From assembly GCF_030345335.1 (NCBI RefSeq), contig NZ_JAPVRC010000002.1, forward strand, positions 124,001 through 188,000: a DNA stretch of 64,000 nucleotides, in the 5' to 3' direction. A program made the position numbers and the translations under genes. Origin of the DNA: Halobacillus campisalis (GTDB taxonomy: Bacteria; Bacillota; Bacilli; Bacillales; Halobacillaceae). The notes below the pieces were generated by a model, which was not told the origin of the DNA, did not search any database, and saw nothing but the letters and a program-made list of their open reading frames with translations. This document shows, in pieces, positions 9,181 through 18,321 of this stretch. Each line of letters begins with the position of its first letter. The stretch's first letter is position 1.

Positions 9181-10863
9181 ATGAGTGAAACATATGATAT
9201 TGTCATCGTTGGAGGCGGTAGTGCAGGTTCTGTACTTGGCGACCGTCTAAGTGAGGACGGGAAAAAGAGTGTTCTTGTTTTAGAGGCAGGACGCCGTGAT
9301 TATGCATGGGATCTATTAATTCAAATGCCGGCAGCTTTGCCGTTTCCCGCAGGCAAAAGCCTTTATGATTGGAAGTACGAATCAGACCCTGAGCCATATA
9401 TGAATGGACGCCGAATTAAGCATGCCCGAGGAAAGCTGCTTGGAGGATCCAGTTCAATTAACGGTATGATTTACCAACGCGGAAATCCGCTGGACTATGA
9501 ACGCTGGGGAGCCGATGAAGGAATGGAAACGTGGGACTTTAAGCACTGCCTTCCTTATTTCAAACGCTTAGAGAATGCTATTGAATCACCAGATGATGAT
9601 CTTCGCGGCCACGACGGACCTATCAAGTTGGAACGCGGGCCAGCAACTAATCCATTATTCCAAGCCTTCTTTAACTCAGGTGTAGAAGCTGGTTACTCAA
9701 GAACCCCTGATGTGAATGGTTTTCGTCAGGAGGGCTTCGGACCGTTTGACAAGCATGTATATAAAGGACAGCGCTTGTCAGCTTCACGTGCCTATCTGCA
9801 TCCGGCAATGAAGCGTAAGAACCTGACGGTGAGAACTCGTGCTTTCGTTCAGAGTATCGACTTCGAGGGTACTCGAGCTAAAGGATTGACATATCAACGC
9901 AACGGAAAAACTCATCAAGTTAAAGCGGGTGAAGTTATACTTTCAGGCGGTGCCATCAACACGCCGCAGCTGCTTCAACTGTCAGGAGTGGGAGATGCCA
10001 AACACCTTCGCTCACTTGGTATTGAACCAGTCGTTGACCTTCCAGGTGTAGGAGAGAACCTCCAGGACCACCTCGAAGTTTATATCCAGCACGCATGTCC
10101 GCTTCCTGTTTCCGAACAGCCTAACTTAAATAAAGTGCGCATGCCTTGGATTGGTTTACAGTGGATGTTTGGACGCACTGGCCCGGCCGCGACCAATCAT
10201 TTTGAAGGCGGAGGTTTCGTTCGTTCAAACGAGGACGTCGACTACCCGAACTTGATGTATCATTTCCTTCCGGTAGCAGTACGGTACGATGGCCAAAAAG
10301 CTCCGACGGATCATGGATTCCAAGTCCATGTCGGCCCTATGTATTCCGATGCCCGTGGATCATTGAAGATACGCTCAAAAGATCCTAAAGAGCACCCAAG
10401 CATGGTCTATAACTACCTTTCTACTGAACAGGATAAACGCGAGTGGGTAGAAGCGGTCAGAGTAACCCGTAAGATTATGGAGCAGCCAGCTATGAAACCT
10501 TACAATGCAGGGGAAATTTCTCCTGGTCCTACTGTTCAAACAGATGAAGAGATTTTGGATTGGGTGAAAGAAGATGCTGAGACGGCACTTCATCCATCTT
10601 GTACGGCAAAAATGGGACCTGCTTCAGACCGCATGTCTGTCGTAGATCCTAAATCTATGAAAGTGCACGGACTCGACAACGTACGAGTGGTCGATGCTTC
10701 TGCCATGCCTTATGTTACGAACGGCAATATCCATGCACCTGTGTTGATGTTGGCAGAAAAGGCAGCAGACCTCATCCTTGGTCGTAAACCGCTGGACCCA
10801 ATTGATGCTGACTTCTATCGTCATGGAGTACATCCAGCCGATGCTGGCACAGTAAATAAATAA
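9181..10863 (+). CDS. betA: Choline dehydrogenase, FAD-dependent GMC oxidoreductase
   Basis: 560 residues, close to the length of Escherichia coli BetA. The FAD-binding start is [19 protein letters not shown], followed by [34 protein letters not shown] and the C-terminal active-site region [12 protein letters not shown] and [19 protein letters not shown]. It oxidises choline to betaine aldehyde, the first step before GbsA, probably at the membrane with electrons passed to the respiratory chain. B. subtilis uses an unrelated iron-type alcohol dehydrogenase (GbsB) here, so this is a mixed GbsR/GbsA/BetA pathway. AGGAGGAACTGAAT gives a strong ribosome site. A strong terminator follows, and a decayed copy of its 3' end lies after proB. 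Confidence 0.93.
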   Translation: MSETYDIVIVGGGSAGSVLGDRLSEDGKKSVLVLEAGRRDYAWDLLIQMPAALPFPAGKSLYDWKYESDPEPYMNGRRIKHARGKLLGGSSSINGMIYQRGNPLDYERWGADEGMETWDFKHCLPYFKRLENAIESPDDDLRGHDGPIKLERGPATNPLFQAFFNSGVEAGYSRTPDVNGFRQEGFGPFDKHVYKGQRLSASRAYLHPAMKRKNLTVRTRAFVQSIDFEGTRAKGLTYQRNGKTHQVKAGEVILSGGAINTPQLLQLSGVGDAKHLRSLGIEPVVDLPGVGENLQDHLEVYIQHACPLPVSEQPNLNKVRMPWIGLQWMFGRTGPAATNHFEGGGFVRSNEDVDYPNLMYHFLPVAVRYDGQKAPTDHGFQVHVGPMYSDARGSLKIRSKDPKEHPSMVYNYLSTEQDKREWVEAVRVTRKIMEQPAMKPYNAGEISPGPTVQTDEEILDWVKEDAETALHPSCTAKMGPASDRMSVVDPKSMKVHGLDNVRVVDASAMPYVTNGNIHAPVLMLAEKAADLILGRKPLDPIDADFYRHGVHPADAGTVNK

Positions 10864-10874
10864 CATTTTCTATG

Positions 10875-10938
10875 GAAGGCCTCTGTCAAAGTGTATTTGC
10901 TCTTGAAGCGTACATTTAATTTGAGGCCTTCTTTTTTT
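10875..10938 (+). terminator. Terminator of gbsA-betA with a conserved loop
   Basis: GAAGGCCTC at 10875-10883 pairs with GAGGCCTTC at 10923-10931, followed by seven T. The 39-base loop contains a 30-base stretch at 10886-10915 repeated with one change at 12396-12425. Confidence 0.85.
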
Positions 10939-10975
10939 GTCGGTGATTTTATCGAGAAAGGGTTGATGATTAACA

Positions 10976-11005
10976 CTGACTATATGCTTTTTTCTAGTGT
11001 ATAAT
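10976..11005 (+). promoter_or_regulatory. proB promoter candidate
   Basis: TATAAT at 11000-11005 with CTGACT at 10976-10981, 18 bases apart. The -10 is perfect, the -35 moderate. About 70 bases of leader follow; I saw no T-box or riboswitch fold. Confidence 0.5.
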
Positions 11006-11080
11006 GTCACTAATATGTTGAAAGATCAAGCATCATTTAGGCGATTTCAATTCTAATGTAAAAGTGGAAGGTGAATAATA

Positions 11081-12184
11081 ATGGCCAAGAAACGGATCGT
11101 CGTCAAAATAGGCAGCAGCTCTTTAACAAATATAAATGGTGGATTAAGCAATGTGAAGCTGCGCGAGCACGTCGATGCGCTTGCACGTTTAAAGAAGCTT
11201 GGCCATGAGGTGATATTGATATCATCCGGAGCCGTTGCAGCTGGATTTACAGACATTGGCTATTCCGTGCGTCCTGTAACAATTGCCGGTAAGCAAGCAG
11301 CCGCGGCCGTTGGGCAAGGTCAGTTATTAAGAGGTTATACAGAAGGTTTTAAAAGACATGGAGTTGTGGCAGCACAATTACTGTTAACGAGACAGAATTT
11401 CCTGTACAAAGAGCAATATCAAAATGCACATGCCACCTTATCTGAACTATTAAAGCGTAAAGTAACGCCGATTATTAATGAAAATGATTCCGTAGCAGTT
11501 GATGAATTAACCTTTGGCGATAATGACATGTTATCAGCACTTGTTAGTGGTCTTGTACATGCAGATTTATTAATCATACTCACAGATATCAACGGGATTT
11601 ATGATCAAAATCCACGGACTCATCCAAATGCACAACGGTATAACTTTCTTCATAAGATTGATGATCACTTAGTAAATGGTACTTCTGAAGCTGGTTCGAA
11701 AGTAGGCACCGGAGGCATGAAATCAAAAGTAGAGGCAGCACGTACAGCATTACGTTTAGGAGTGAAAGTATTTATTGGATCAGGGACAGGGGAAGAAAAA
11801 CTTGTCGATATTCTAGTTGGGGAAGGGGACGGAACTTATATCGGCGGTCGCTCGCTGGCAAGTATGAATAATTCCAAACAGTGGCTGGCCTTGCATTCCA
11901 TTCCAAGTGGGAAGATTGAAATTGACCAGGGTGCTGAAATTGCTATCGTAAGAAATGGAAAAAGTCTCTTACCTGCTGGTGTCACTAACATTATGGGTAA
12001 CTTTAAAATAAATGATGTCGTTGAGGTGGTTAACTTAGAAGGACAGCTCATTGGGAAAGGCAGTGTTAATTTTTCTTCTCATCAGTTGTTAGAAATTAAG
12101 GGGTTATCAAGCACAGAGGCCATGTTCAAAGCTAATAGTGATCAAAAGGTTGTTATTCACCGGGATTATTGGGTAAATCATTGA
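11081..12184 (+). CDS. proB: Glutamate 5-kinase (proline synthesis)
   Basis: 367 residues with the amino acid kinase domain ([47 protein letters not shown], the Gly-rich [12 protein letters not shown]) and a C-terminal PUA domain from about residue 275. It phosphorylates glutamate, the first and regulated step of proline synthesis. It stands alone: neither proA nor proC is near. Bacillus species often have a second, osmotic-stress copy (ProJ); the position beside the betaine genes makes an osmoadaptive role plausible, but the sequence alone does not separate ProB from ProJ. Confidence 0.92.
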   Translation: MAKKRIVVKIGSSSLTNINGGLSNVKLREHVDALARLKKLGHEVILISSGAVAAGFTDIGYSVRPVTIAGKQAAAAVGQGQLLRGYTEGFKRHGVVAAQLLLTRQNFLYKEQYQNAHATLSELLKRKVTPIINENDSVAVDELTFGDNDMLSALVSGLVHADLLIILTDINGIYDQNPRTHPNAQRYNFLHKIDDHLVNGTSEAGSKVGTGGMKSKVEAARTALRLGVKVFIGSGTGEEKLVDILVGEGDGTYIGGRSLASMNNSKQWLALHSIPSGKIEIDQGAEIAIVRNGKSLLPAGVTNIMGNFKINDVVEVVNLEGQLIGKGSVNFSSHQLLEIKGLSSTEAMFKANSDQKVVIHRDYWVNH

Positions 12185-12322
12185 TTCTTTACCAAATGTA
12201 AAACAAAAAAATGAATTTCCTATAATCTGACCTATCAGAAGACCGGCGTGAGATCACCGGTGGACTAACAGCAGTGCCTTCCTGCCATCCCCATCAGGAG
12301 CATGGAAAAACGTCTGTCCACA

Positions 12323-12372
12323 CTCTATCTTCATGGGGGACATCCAGCTGAAAAGGCATAGTAACTAAATAA
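12323..12372 (+). pseudogene. Remnant of the 3' end of a second betA-like gene
   Basis: Reading CTC TAT CTT CAT GGG gives LYLHGGHPAEKA then a stop, which aligns with the BetA C-terminus [16 protein letters not shown]. The DNA match continues through the stop region and the downstream terminator: 12323-12425 aligns with 10812-10915 with only small gaps. Upstream, 12255-12310 has weaker echoes of the DASAMPYV region with shifts and a stop. It is most simply an eroded duplicate of betA. No functional product is expected. Confidence 0.55.
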
Positions 12373-12384
12373 CGTTATCCATGA

Positions 12385-12449
12385 GAGGACCTCTTTCAAA
12401 GTGTAATTGCTCTTGAAGCGTACATGTATGATCGAGTGTCTTCTTTTTT
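12385..12449 (+). terminator. Second copy of the betA-type terminator
   Basis: GAGGAC at 12385-12390 can pair weakly with GTCTTC at 12438-12443, followed by six T. The loop repeats 29 of 30 bases of the loop of the 10875-10938 terminator. It can end proB transcripts. Confidence 0.5.
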
Positions 12450-12646
12450 CTGGAAAAGCGTTTAATTATTATCTTTTATGCTTTCAATGAAAGGCAAGTG
12501 AATATTCAGTTTTTATTTAGCTGTAACCTAACCTCTAATGAACATCCTTAATTTCTTCCTCCAGCTTCAATTAATAGAGAAGTGTGGGTGTTATTAAGAG
12601 TAGGGGATGAAAGTTTTTAATTTTTTAATTTATTTCGGAAAATGCA

Positions 12647-12674
12647 TTGACATTTTATGCAAAGTAGGTAGAAT
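12647..12674 (+). promoter_or_regulatory. Promoter of the iron transporter operon
   Basis: TTGACA and TAGAAT separated by 16 bases form a strong sigma-A promoter, just before a Fur box. Confidence 0.7.
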
Positions 12675-12686
12675 AGTCATTGACAT

Positions 12687-12701
12687 TGAAAATCATTTTC
12701 A
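12687..12701. promoter_or_regulatory. Fur box
   Basis: TGAAAATCATTTTCA is a perfect 7-1-7 palindrome that differs from the Fur consensus TGATAATNATTATCA at only two symmetric positions. It covers the start region of the transcript, so iron-loaded Fur would repress the operon. Confidence 0.8.
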
Positions 12702-12733
12702 TTTAAAAAATCTACATATGAGGTGAGCTAATA

Positions 12734-13840
12734 ATGAAGAAGTTATTTTTATTCAGTTTTCTCTTGTTTGCAGCAATTGCTTTAGCAGCATGCGGAAATA
12801 ATGAGGAAGAAAATTCTGGTTCTTCTGATTCTGAGGGTAACGAAGAGTCTACTAACGAGGAGTCAGAAGCAAACGAAGAGGCTGAAGGCGGAGAAATCAA
12901 TCTATACACTGGTCGTCACTATGATACAGACCAGGAGCTATATGATCAGTTTACTGAAGAAACTGGCATTGAAGTAAATGTCATTGAAGGAAAAGACGAT
13001 GAACTGATCGCAAGAATGGAACGTGAAGGTAAAGCTTCTGAAGCCGATCTATTAATTACGGCTGATGCAGGACGTCTTCACCGTGCTAAATCCGATGACC
13101 TTTTACAAGAAGTTGATAGTGAAGTTCTAAATGAGAATATCCCGGAGAACCTTCGCGATGAAGAGAACGAATGGTTCGGACTCACAAAACGTGCACGTGT
13201 TATTGTTTATAACGAAGAAACGGTGAACCCTGACGATATTCAAAGTTATAGCGACTTAACGAAAGATGAGTGGGAAGATAAAGTACTCATCCGCTCTTCT
13301 GAAAACATATATAACCAGTCTCTTGTAGCATCTATGATCGCACAAGATGGCGAGGAAGCTGCGAAAGAATGGGCTCAAGGTATCGTTGATAACATGGCCC
13401 GCGACCCACAAGGTGGAGATCGTGACCAGGCTAAAGGGATTGCTGCTGGCGAAGGTGATGTAGCTGTCATGAACACGTATTACCTCGGCCAAATGCTTAA
13501 TTCTGAAGACGAAGAAGAAGTGGAAGTTGCTGAACAGCTAGGTGTTATCTTCCCTGATCAAGAAGGTAACGGTACACACGTTAATATCAGCGGTATAGGC
13601 CTGGCGGCTAGCAGTCAAAACACAGAAGAAGCACAGCAGTTTATGGAGTTCTTAACAGAAGAATCAGCACAAGAACAATTTGCAGATGCTAACTATGAAT
13701 ACCCAGTTAATGAGAACGTAGAACCTACTGAAGTTTTACAGGAGTGGGGCGAGTTTGAAGAACAAGACATCAATCTAAGTGAACTTGGTGAAAACAACGG
13801 AGAAGCCATTCAAATTATGAACGAAGTGGGTTGGAAATAA
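12734..13840 (+). CDS. Ferric iron-binding lipoprotein of an ABC transporter
   Basis: 368 residues with a lipoprotein signal ending LAAC and an acidic Ser/Glu linker to about residue 52. The mature part, NLYTGRHYDTDQELYDQFTEETG onward, is the FbpA/FutA family of Fe3+-binding proteins, including the paired Tyr region NTYYLGQMLN that normally ligates iron. It delivers Fe3+ to the permease encoded next. A Fur box upstream supports the iron role. A GC-rich hairpin without a strong T run follows, which may let this gene be expressed above the permease. Confidence 0.88.
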   Translation: MKKLFLFSFLLFAAIALAACGNNEEENSGSSDSEGNEESTNEESEANEEAEGGEINLYTGRHYDTDQELYDQFTEETGIEVNVIEGKDDELIARMEREGKASEADLLITADAGRLHRAKSDDLLQEVDSEVLNENIPENLRDEENEWFGLTKRARVIVYNEETVNPDDIQSYSDLTKDEWEDKVLIRSSENIYNQSLVASMIAQDGEEAAKEWAQGIVDNMARDPQGGDRDQAKGIAAGEGDVAVMNTYYLGQMLNSEDEEEVEVAEQLGVIFPDQEGNGTHVNISGIGLAASSQNTEEAQQFMEFLTEESAQEQFADANYEYPVNENVEPTEVLQEWGEFEEQDINLSELGENNGEAIQIMNEVGWK

Positions 13841-13853
13841 TCCTCTTCCCCTG

Positions 13854-13879
13854 TGCCGCCCCTCAAAACGAGGGCGGCA
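13854..13879 (+). terminator. Hairpin between binding protein and permease genes
   Basis: TGCCGCCCCTC pairs with GAGGGCGGCA with one bulged base; only TTT follows. Likely an attenuator or mRNA-stabilising stem. Confidence 0.55.
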
Positions 13880-13964
13880 TTTGGTGTATATACAATAAAG
13901 TATTTAACCTGTTATGATTAGACGGTACGCTTTTTATTCAGGTTTTTAAAAGGACGTGTCCGTT

Positions 13965-15605
13965 TTGAAGCTGTTTCGAAAACTACCGGGATATATGAAC
14001 GCATGGACCTTACTGACCATGATCATCGTTGTTCTCATTTTACTGCCAAACATCACTATTTTAATTAGCTTTTTCACTGAAGAAGCAGAAAATTGGGCAC
14101 ATATCCAGGAGTTTATCCTTCCTAACTTAATAAAAAATACAAGCTTATTAATTATATTCACCGGGTTCTTAGCCATCATGATAGGAACCAGTTTAGCTTG
14201 GCTCGTCTCTGCTTATGACTTTCCCTTTAAAAATTTCTTTAAATGGGGGCTGATCCTGCCATTAGCGATTCCACCTTATATTGCTGGATATACGTATAAT
14301 GGCATCTTAAACTATACAGGTGTGATTCAGAAGACACTGCGAAACACTTGGGGAATTGAAGTTAATCAAAAATACTTTGATATCCTTAACCTCCCTGGTG
14401 CCGTGTTCATCTTCACGTTATTTCTTTTTCCTTACGTGTTTATGATCACTCGCGGATTCCTGCAAAATCAATCAGCTTCTTTGGTTGAAAATGCACGATT
14501 GCTCGGACGAGGGCCACTCTCTATATTTTTCCGCGTTGTCTTACCTATTTCACGGGGAGCTATCGTAGGAGGAGGCAGCCTAGTATTACTTGAGGTTTTA
14601 AATGATTACGGAGTCGTTCAATACTTTGGAGTTCCCACCTTTAGTACTGCTATTTTTCAAACATGGTTTGGGATGGGAGACCTTAATGCAGCTATTAAGC
14701 TCTCAGCAACTTTAATGTTTATTGTCTTCTTCATTCTAGTCCTTGAGAAATTCCTGAGAGGGCGAAAGAAATACAGTTACACGACGACAAAAGTTCGCCC
14801 TCTTAAACCTATTAAGCTTACAAAAAGAAAAGCTTGGACAGCCTTTAGCTATTGCGCAATCATTTTCGCACTTGGTTTTCTTATTCCATTTATACAGCTC
14901 ATCGCCTGGATGTTCTTAACCTTTGAGAAAATGATGTCTTCTACATTTATTGAACTCGTTTGGAATTCCCTGTTTGTGTCGCTCGTTGGGGCGGCGATGA
15001 TTACCGTGTTCGCTGTCATCATCGCAAACTTTGCCCGTATGCACCAGAGCTTTATCTCCAAAGCCCCCGCACGAGTAACTATTTTAGGGTATTCTATCCC
15101 CGGTGCTGTGATTGCCGTTGGTATAAGTACCGTCTTTATTGAAATTGATAATCTGCTATTTAATTTTTATGAAATGGCTGGACTCGATGCATCCTTATTT
15201 ATCAGTACAAGCCTATTCATGTTAATATCAGCTTATGTGATTCGTTTTCTTGCCGTTGGATTTAATTCGATCGAAGCAGGATTCGATAAAGTCGGAAATA
15301 AATTCACAGAAGCCTCACGCATGCTGGGGTTGAACGTGACGAAGACATTTTTTAAAGTGGATCTGCTCATGATTAAAGGACCACTCATCAGCGGATTTAT
15401 TCTAGCGTTTATTGAAATAATAAAAGAATTGCCTCTTACATTGATTCTAAGGCCATTCAACTTTGACACACTATCAACGAAAGCCTACCAATACGCGAGT
15501 GATGAACAAATTCACGAAGCCTCGCTCGCTTCTATTATTATTGTTGTTGTCAGCGCGATTGCCATCTACATCTTTCACAAAGTTCTAGAAAAGGAGCCAC
15601 GTTAA
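13965..15605 (+). CDS. Ferric iron ABC transporter permease, fused double domain
   Basis: 546 residues from the TTG at 13965, which has AAAAGGA at the right distance; an upstream GTG at 13956 lies too close to that site. About twelve membrane helices form two permease halves, each with an EAA loop: SLVENARLLGRGPLSIFFRVVLPI in the first and FTEASRMLGLNVTKTFFKVDL in the second. This double architecture is typical of FbpB/FutB/SfuB Fe3+ permeases. It ends one base before the ATPase gene, so the genes are probably coupled. Confidence 0.88.
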   Translation: MKLFRKLPGYMNAWTLLTMIIVVLILLPNITILISFFTEEAENWAHIQEFILPNLIKNTSLLIIFTGFLAIMIGTSLAWLVSAYDFPFKNFFKWGLILPLAIPPYIAGYTYNGILNYTGVIQKTLRNTWGIEVNQKYFDILNLPGAVFIFTLFLFPYVFMITRGFLQNQSASLVENARLLGRGPLSIFFRVVLPISRGAIVGGGSLVLLEVLNDYGVVQYFGVPTFSTAIFQTWFGMGDLNAAIKLSATLMFIVFFILVLEKFLRGRKKYSYTTTKVRPLKPIKLTKRKAWTAFSYCAIIFALGFLIPFIQLIAWMFLTFEKMMSSTFIELVWNSLFVSLVGAAMITVFAVIIANFARMHQSFISKAPARVTILGYSIPGAVIAVGISTVFIEIDNLLFNFYEMAGLDASLFISTSLFMLISAYVIRFLAVGFNSIEAGFDKVGNKFTEASRMLGLNVTKTFFKVDLLMIKGPLISGFILAFIEIIKELPLTLILRPFNFDTLSTKAYQYASDEQIHEASLASIIIVVVSAIAIYIFHKVLEKEPR

Positions 15606-15606
15606 C

Positions 15607-16329
15607 ATGTTCATTCAAATTGAAAACCTGTGCTTTAAGTATCAGAACTCCAGCGAAAATACGATCGATTGCTTTAATCTAGCAATTGACCAGGGCGAAA
15701 TCATTTCCATCCTCGGAGAAAGCGGAAGTGGAAAAAGTACCGTACTTCGCCTGCTTTGCGGTCTCGAAACCCCTACTTGCGGAACCATTAAGATAAACGA
15801 ACACACGATGACTGACGACCGCCATTTCGTTCTCCCAGAGCGACGCGGCATCGGCATGGTCTTCCAGGATTACGCCCTTTTCCCGCATATGACCGTAGCC
15901 GAAAACATTCAGTTCGGGTTAAAAGGGCATGGACGTAAAGCTAAAAGAGAGCGCACAGAAGAAGTCTTAGAGCTTGTGAACATGACCAGTCTTATGAAAC
16001 GTTACCCACATGAGCTAAGCGGCGGCCAGCAGCAGCGTGTCGCCCTCGCACGGGCGCTCGCTCCAAAACCTGCCCTGCTCCTGCTTGATGAACCGTTCAG
16101 TAACCTTGATGCGGATTTACAAATCAAGATTCGCGGAGAGTTAAAAGACATCATTAAGAAGACGGGAACAACTTCTATCTTTGTCACACATGACCGGGAA
16201 GATGCTCGTGCCATCGCCGATCGTATCATTACGATGCGTGACGGGGCGGCATATGATTGGGAGTCCATTTGTACGCTGCGTGAAGAAGAACAGCAGCAAC
16301 AGCCGAAGCTAGTTAAAGTGAAAGGATAG
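15607..16329 (+). CDS. Ferric iron ABC transporter ATPase
   Basis: 240 residues. Walker A GESGSGKST, Q-loop VFQDYALFPHMT, signature LSGGQQQRVALARAL, Walker B LLLLDEPFSNLD and the switch His in VTHDRED are all present, so it should be active. It lacks the C-terminal regulatory domain found in FbpC-type ATPases of about 350 residues and ends in a short charged tail. It powers import by the permease directly upstream. Confidence 0.88.
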   Translation: MFIQIENLCFKYQNSSENTIDCFNLAIDQGEIISILGESGSGKSTVLRLLCGLETPTCGTIKINEHTMTDDRHFVLPERRGIGMVFQDYALFPHMTVAENIQFGLKGHGRKAKRERTEEVLELVNMTSLMKRYPHELSGGQQQRVALARALAPKPALLLLDEPFSNLDADLQIKIRGELKDIIKKTGTTSIFVTHDREDARAIADRIITMRDGAAYDWESICTLREEEQQQQPKLVKVKG

Positions 16330-16680
16330 TTCTTTTGAATTCTGAGATATAGACAGGTTTGAAATTTAACTTTGCAGTTTGACTGTGGCTACGTGTTTTC
16401 AGCATTTGGGTTCGTATGGGTTAATTTAACCGCATAAAACTTGTCAAGGAATCATACAACAGACGAATAGTTAGCAAGCATTTACGAGCAACAAGAAAAA
16501 CTCCGATGAAGCTGAATGGAGGTTCCGCTTCATCGGAGTTTTGTGTGCATTTATTTAGCGAGTCTCCTTAATAGAGACCGCATAAAGAAGCAGCTTTCTC
16601 CTTTCAAAAGTTTGTTCAACTAAATTGTTCAATGGGGGCACGTCAGATGTTTAGAGAAATAGTAACTGGCTTTCATGATC
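16330..16680. other. Gene-free stretch with terminator and a repeated motif
   Basis: It holds the bidirectional terminator at 16497-16542. At 16604-16623 it has TCAAAAGTTTGTTCAACTAA, nearly the loop of the terminators at 6588 and 59352, but without the matching stem. No gene is visible. Confidence 0.5.
16497..16542. terminator. Strong bidirectional terminator between the iron operon and levB
   Basis: AAAACTCCGATGAAGC and GCTTCATCGGAGTTTT form a perfect 16-bp stem; the A and T ends serve both strands. Confidence 0.88.
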
Positions 16681-18252
16681 TTATTCATTAATAGAATCAT
16701 AGTGTTTGATTTCTATATTTTTAAAAATGGCTTCGCCGCCTTCAGAAAAAAGAGTGATTCCTTCATCTTCGAGTGGAGGAAAGGCTTGATTGGAGTGGGC
16801 TACTTTTCCATCATCAATAAACACTTCTACACTAGTCTTATCGACTAATACCTTCAAATGAACTTCTTTTTGATTTTCATCAAAAGGAGCCTGGCTTTCT
16901 ATCAGTTCATGATCCTTATCGGGCTGTTCTGTTGAACTGCGATTGACGTAGGAGTATTGCTTTTCTGGTGAAATACCAACGTCAATGTGGCGGGATTGGT
17001 CTTCTGACTCACGAAGTCTTAAACCTGTGTTCTCCAGGTCATCCCAAGAGATATCTGCCTCCAGCTGATAAGCTGTTCCTGTTGCTTCAAGCGTTTCTGA
17101 TCCATCGACCTCTATCCTTTCAAATGAATCGACAGAGCTTGTTAATTGATCTAGTTCTTCTTTAGGTTGAGACGTGAGGTAATACTTTTCGTTTTCACTT
17201 TTCTTAAGTTCAATTTGACGTACAATGGAATCTAATCCGTTAAATCCTTCTGCCATCGTTGGCGTCTCGTCTGCGTACTTCCAGTTGTTCATCCATGCTA
17301 ATGCATAGCGGTGATTAAGCTTATCCTCGCTTTCCCCATCTTCAAAAGTTACACCGCCATACCAGTCAAACCCGTAATCGAGCCATTCGGGTTCCTCATG
17401 GTCGGGGAAGAATTCGTTTCCATTGAAATCGCCGACCCAGTAAGCGTACGTATTCGGTTTATCGATGGCCTTGCCATTTGCACTAACGCCGAGTACCCAC
17501 TTTACAGATCCATCATCCGCCCGCATCATATAGAGATCCGGACATTCAATTAAGCCGATATCATCGGTTTGAAACCCTCCGGTATAACTCCAGTCTTTTA
17601 AGTTGTCCGATTCATAGAAGCCGACCTTCGTTTCTTCTGCCATAAGCATAACCCATTTTTCACTTTGGTCATCCCAAGTAATTTTAGGGTCTCTGAAGGC
17701 TTCGGTTCCAGGGTTCTCTAAAACTGGTTCGTCACTGTAAGATGTGAAGTTTTGTCCGTCATCGGTACTGTGCCATAGGTATTGCTCCTGATCGCCATCA
17801 GCGGAAGGCTGGGTGAGGACAGCCACTACGGCATCTTTTCCGAAGCCGGCTGTGTTGTCCGTATCAACGACGACAGATCCGGACCATGGATCGCCATTTT
17901 CATTAGTGTATTTAGGGATGGCCACGCCTTCATCTTCCCATTGAACTAAATCCTCTGACGTTGCGTGTCTCCATTCCGTGCCATTGCCATCCGGGTAGTC
18001 TCCGTTATAAAGGTAATAGTAATGATACTCTCCGTTAAAATAAATCGGACGCTGAGGATCGTTTTTCCAATGATCGGGTGAAGTGAAATGATAGTTGGCG
18101 CGATAAGAATCATCAACAACTTCTGTTTGTGCCGGCTCTTCCTCTTCAGTGGCGAGAGTGAGAAGCAGTACAACAGCTCCTGTTATTAGAAAAAGACCTA
18201 GGAATGAGCATACTGTCCAAATTCTGGGTGCATGAGTAAAAGCTTCTTTCAT
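16681..18252 (-). CDS. levB: Levanase of GH32, LevB (endolevanase) type
   Basis: 523 residues from the ATG at 18252, preceded by AAAGGGGTGA; a longer upstream reading frame has no ribosome site. A single hydrophobic segment (about residues 12-34) with no clear cleavage site suggests a membrane-anchored or secreted enzyme. GH32 catalytic motifs are present: nucleophile Asp65 in NDPQ, Asp188 in FRDPK and acid Glu236 in IECPD, then a C-terminal beta-sandwich ending FIDDGKVAHSNQAFPP. The NDPQ variant and the position right after sacB match B. subtilis LevB, an endolevanase that cuts levan into short oligomers. It is cotranscribed with sacB unless the hairpin between them stops transcription. Confidence 0.87.
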   Translation of the reverse strand: MKEAFTHAPRIWTVCSFLGLFLITGAVVLLLTLATEEEEPAQTEVVDDSYRANYHFTSPDHWKNDPQRPIYFNGEYHYYYLYNGDYPDGNGTEWRHATSEDLVQWEDEGVAIPKYTNENGDPWSGSVVVDTDNTAGFGKDAVVAVLTQPSADGDQEQYLWHSTDDGQNFTSYSDEPVLENPGTEAFRDPKITWDDQSEKWVMLMAEETKVGFYESDNLKDWSYTGGFQTDDIGLIECPDLYMMRADDGSVKWVLGVSANGKAIDKPNTYAYWVGDFNGNEFFPDHEEPEWLDYGFDWYGGVTFEDGESEDKLNHRYALAWMNNWKYADETPTMAEGFNGLDSIVRQIELKKSENEKYYLTSQPKEELDQLTSSVDSFERIEVDGSETLEATGTAYQLEADISWDDLENTGLRLRESEDQSRHIDVGISPEKQYSYVNRSSTEQPDKDHELIESQAPFDENQKEVHLKVLVDKTSVEVFIDDGKVAHSNQAFPPLEDEGITLFSEGGEAIFKNIEIKHYDSINE

Positions 18253-18288
18253 TATGTTGTTCACCCCTTTCTTTGCTGTACTAAAAAG

Positions 18289-18315
18289 AAAATGCCAATG
18301 AATCATTGGCATTTT
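18289..18315 (-). terminator. Hairpin between sacB and levB
   Basis: AAAATGCCAATG and CATTGGCATTTT form a perfect 12-bp stem with a 3-base loop. On the minus strand it is followed by TTTTCTTTTT, a terminator or attenuator lowering levB expression. Confidence 0.75.
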
Positions 18316-18321
18316 CCGTTT

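Noticed and set aside
11006-11080. T-box or riboswitch in front of proB
   Set aside because: The leader is only about 75 bases and shows no T-box sequence or terminator/antiterminator pair.
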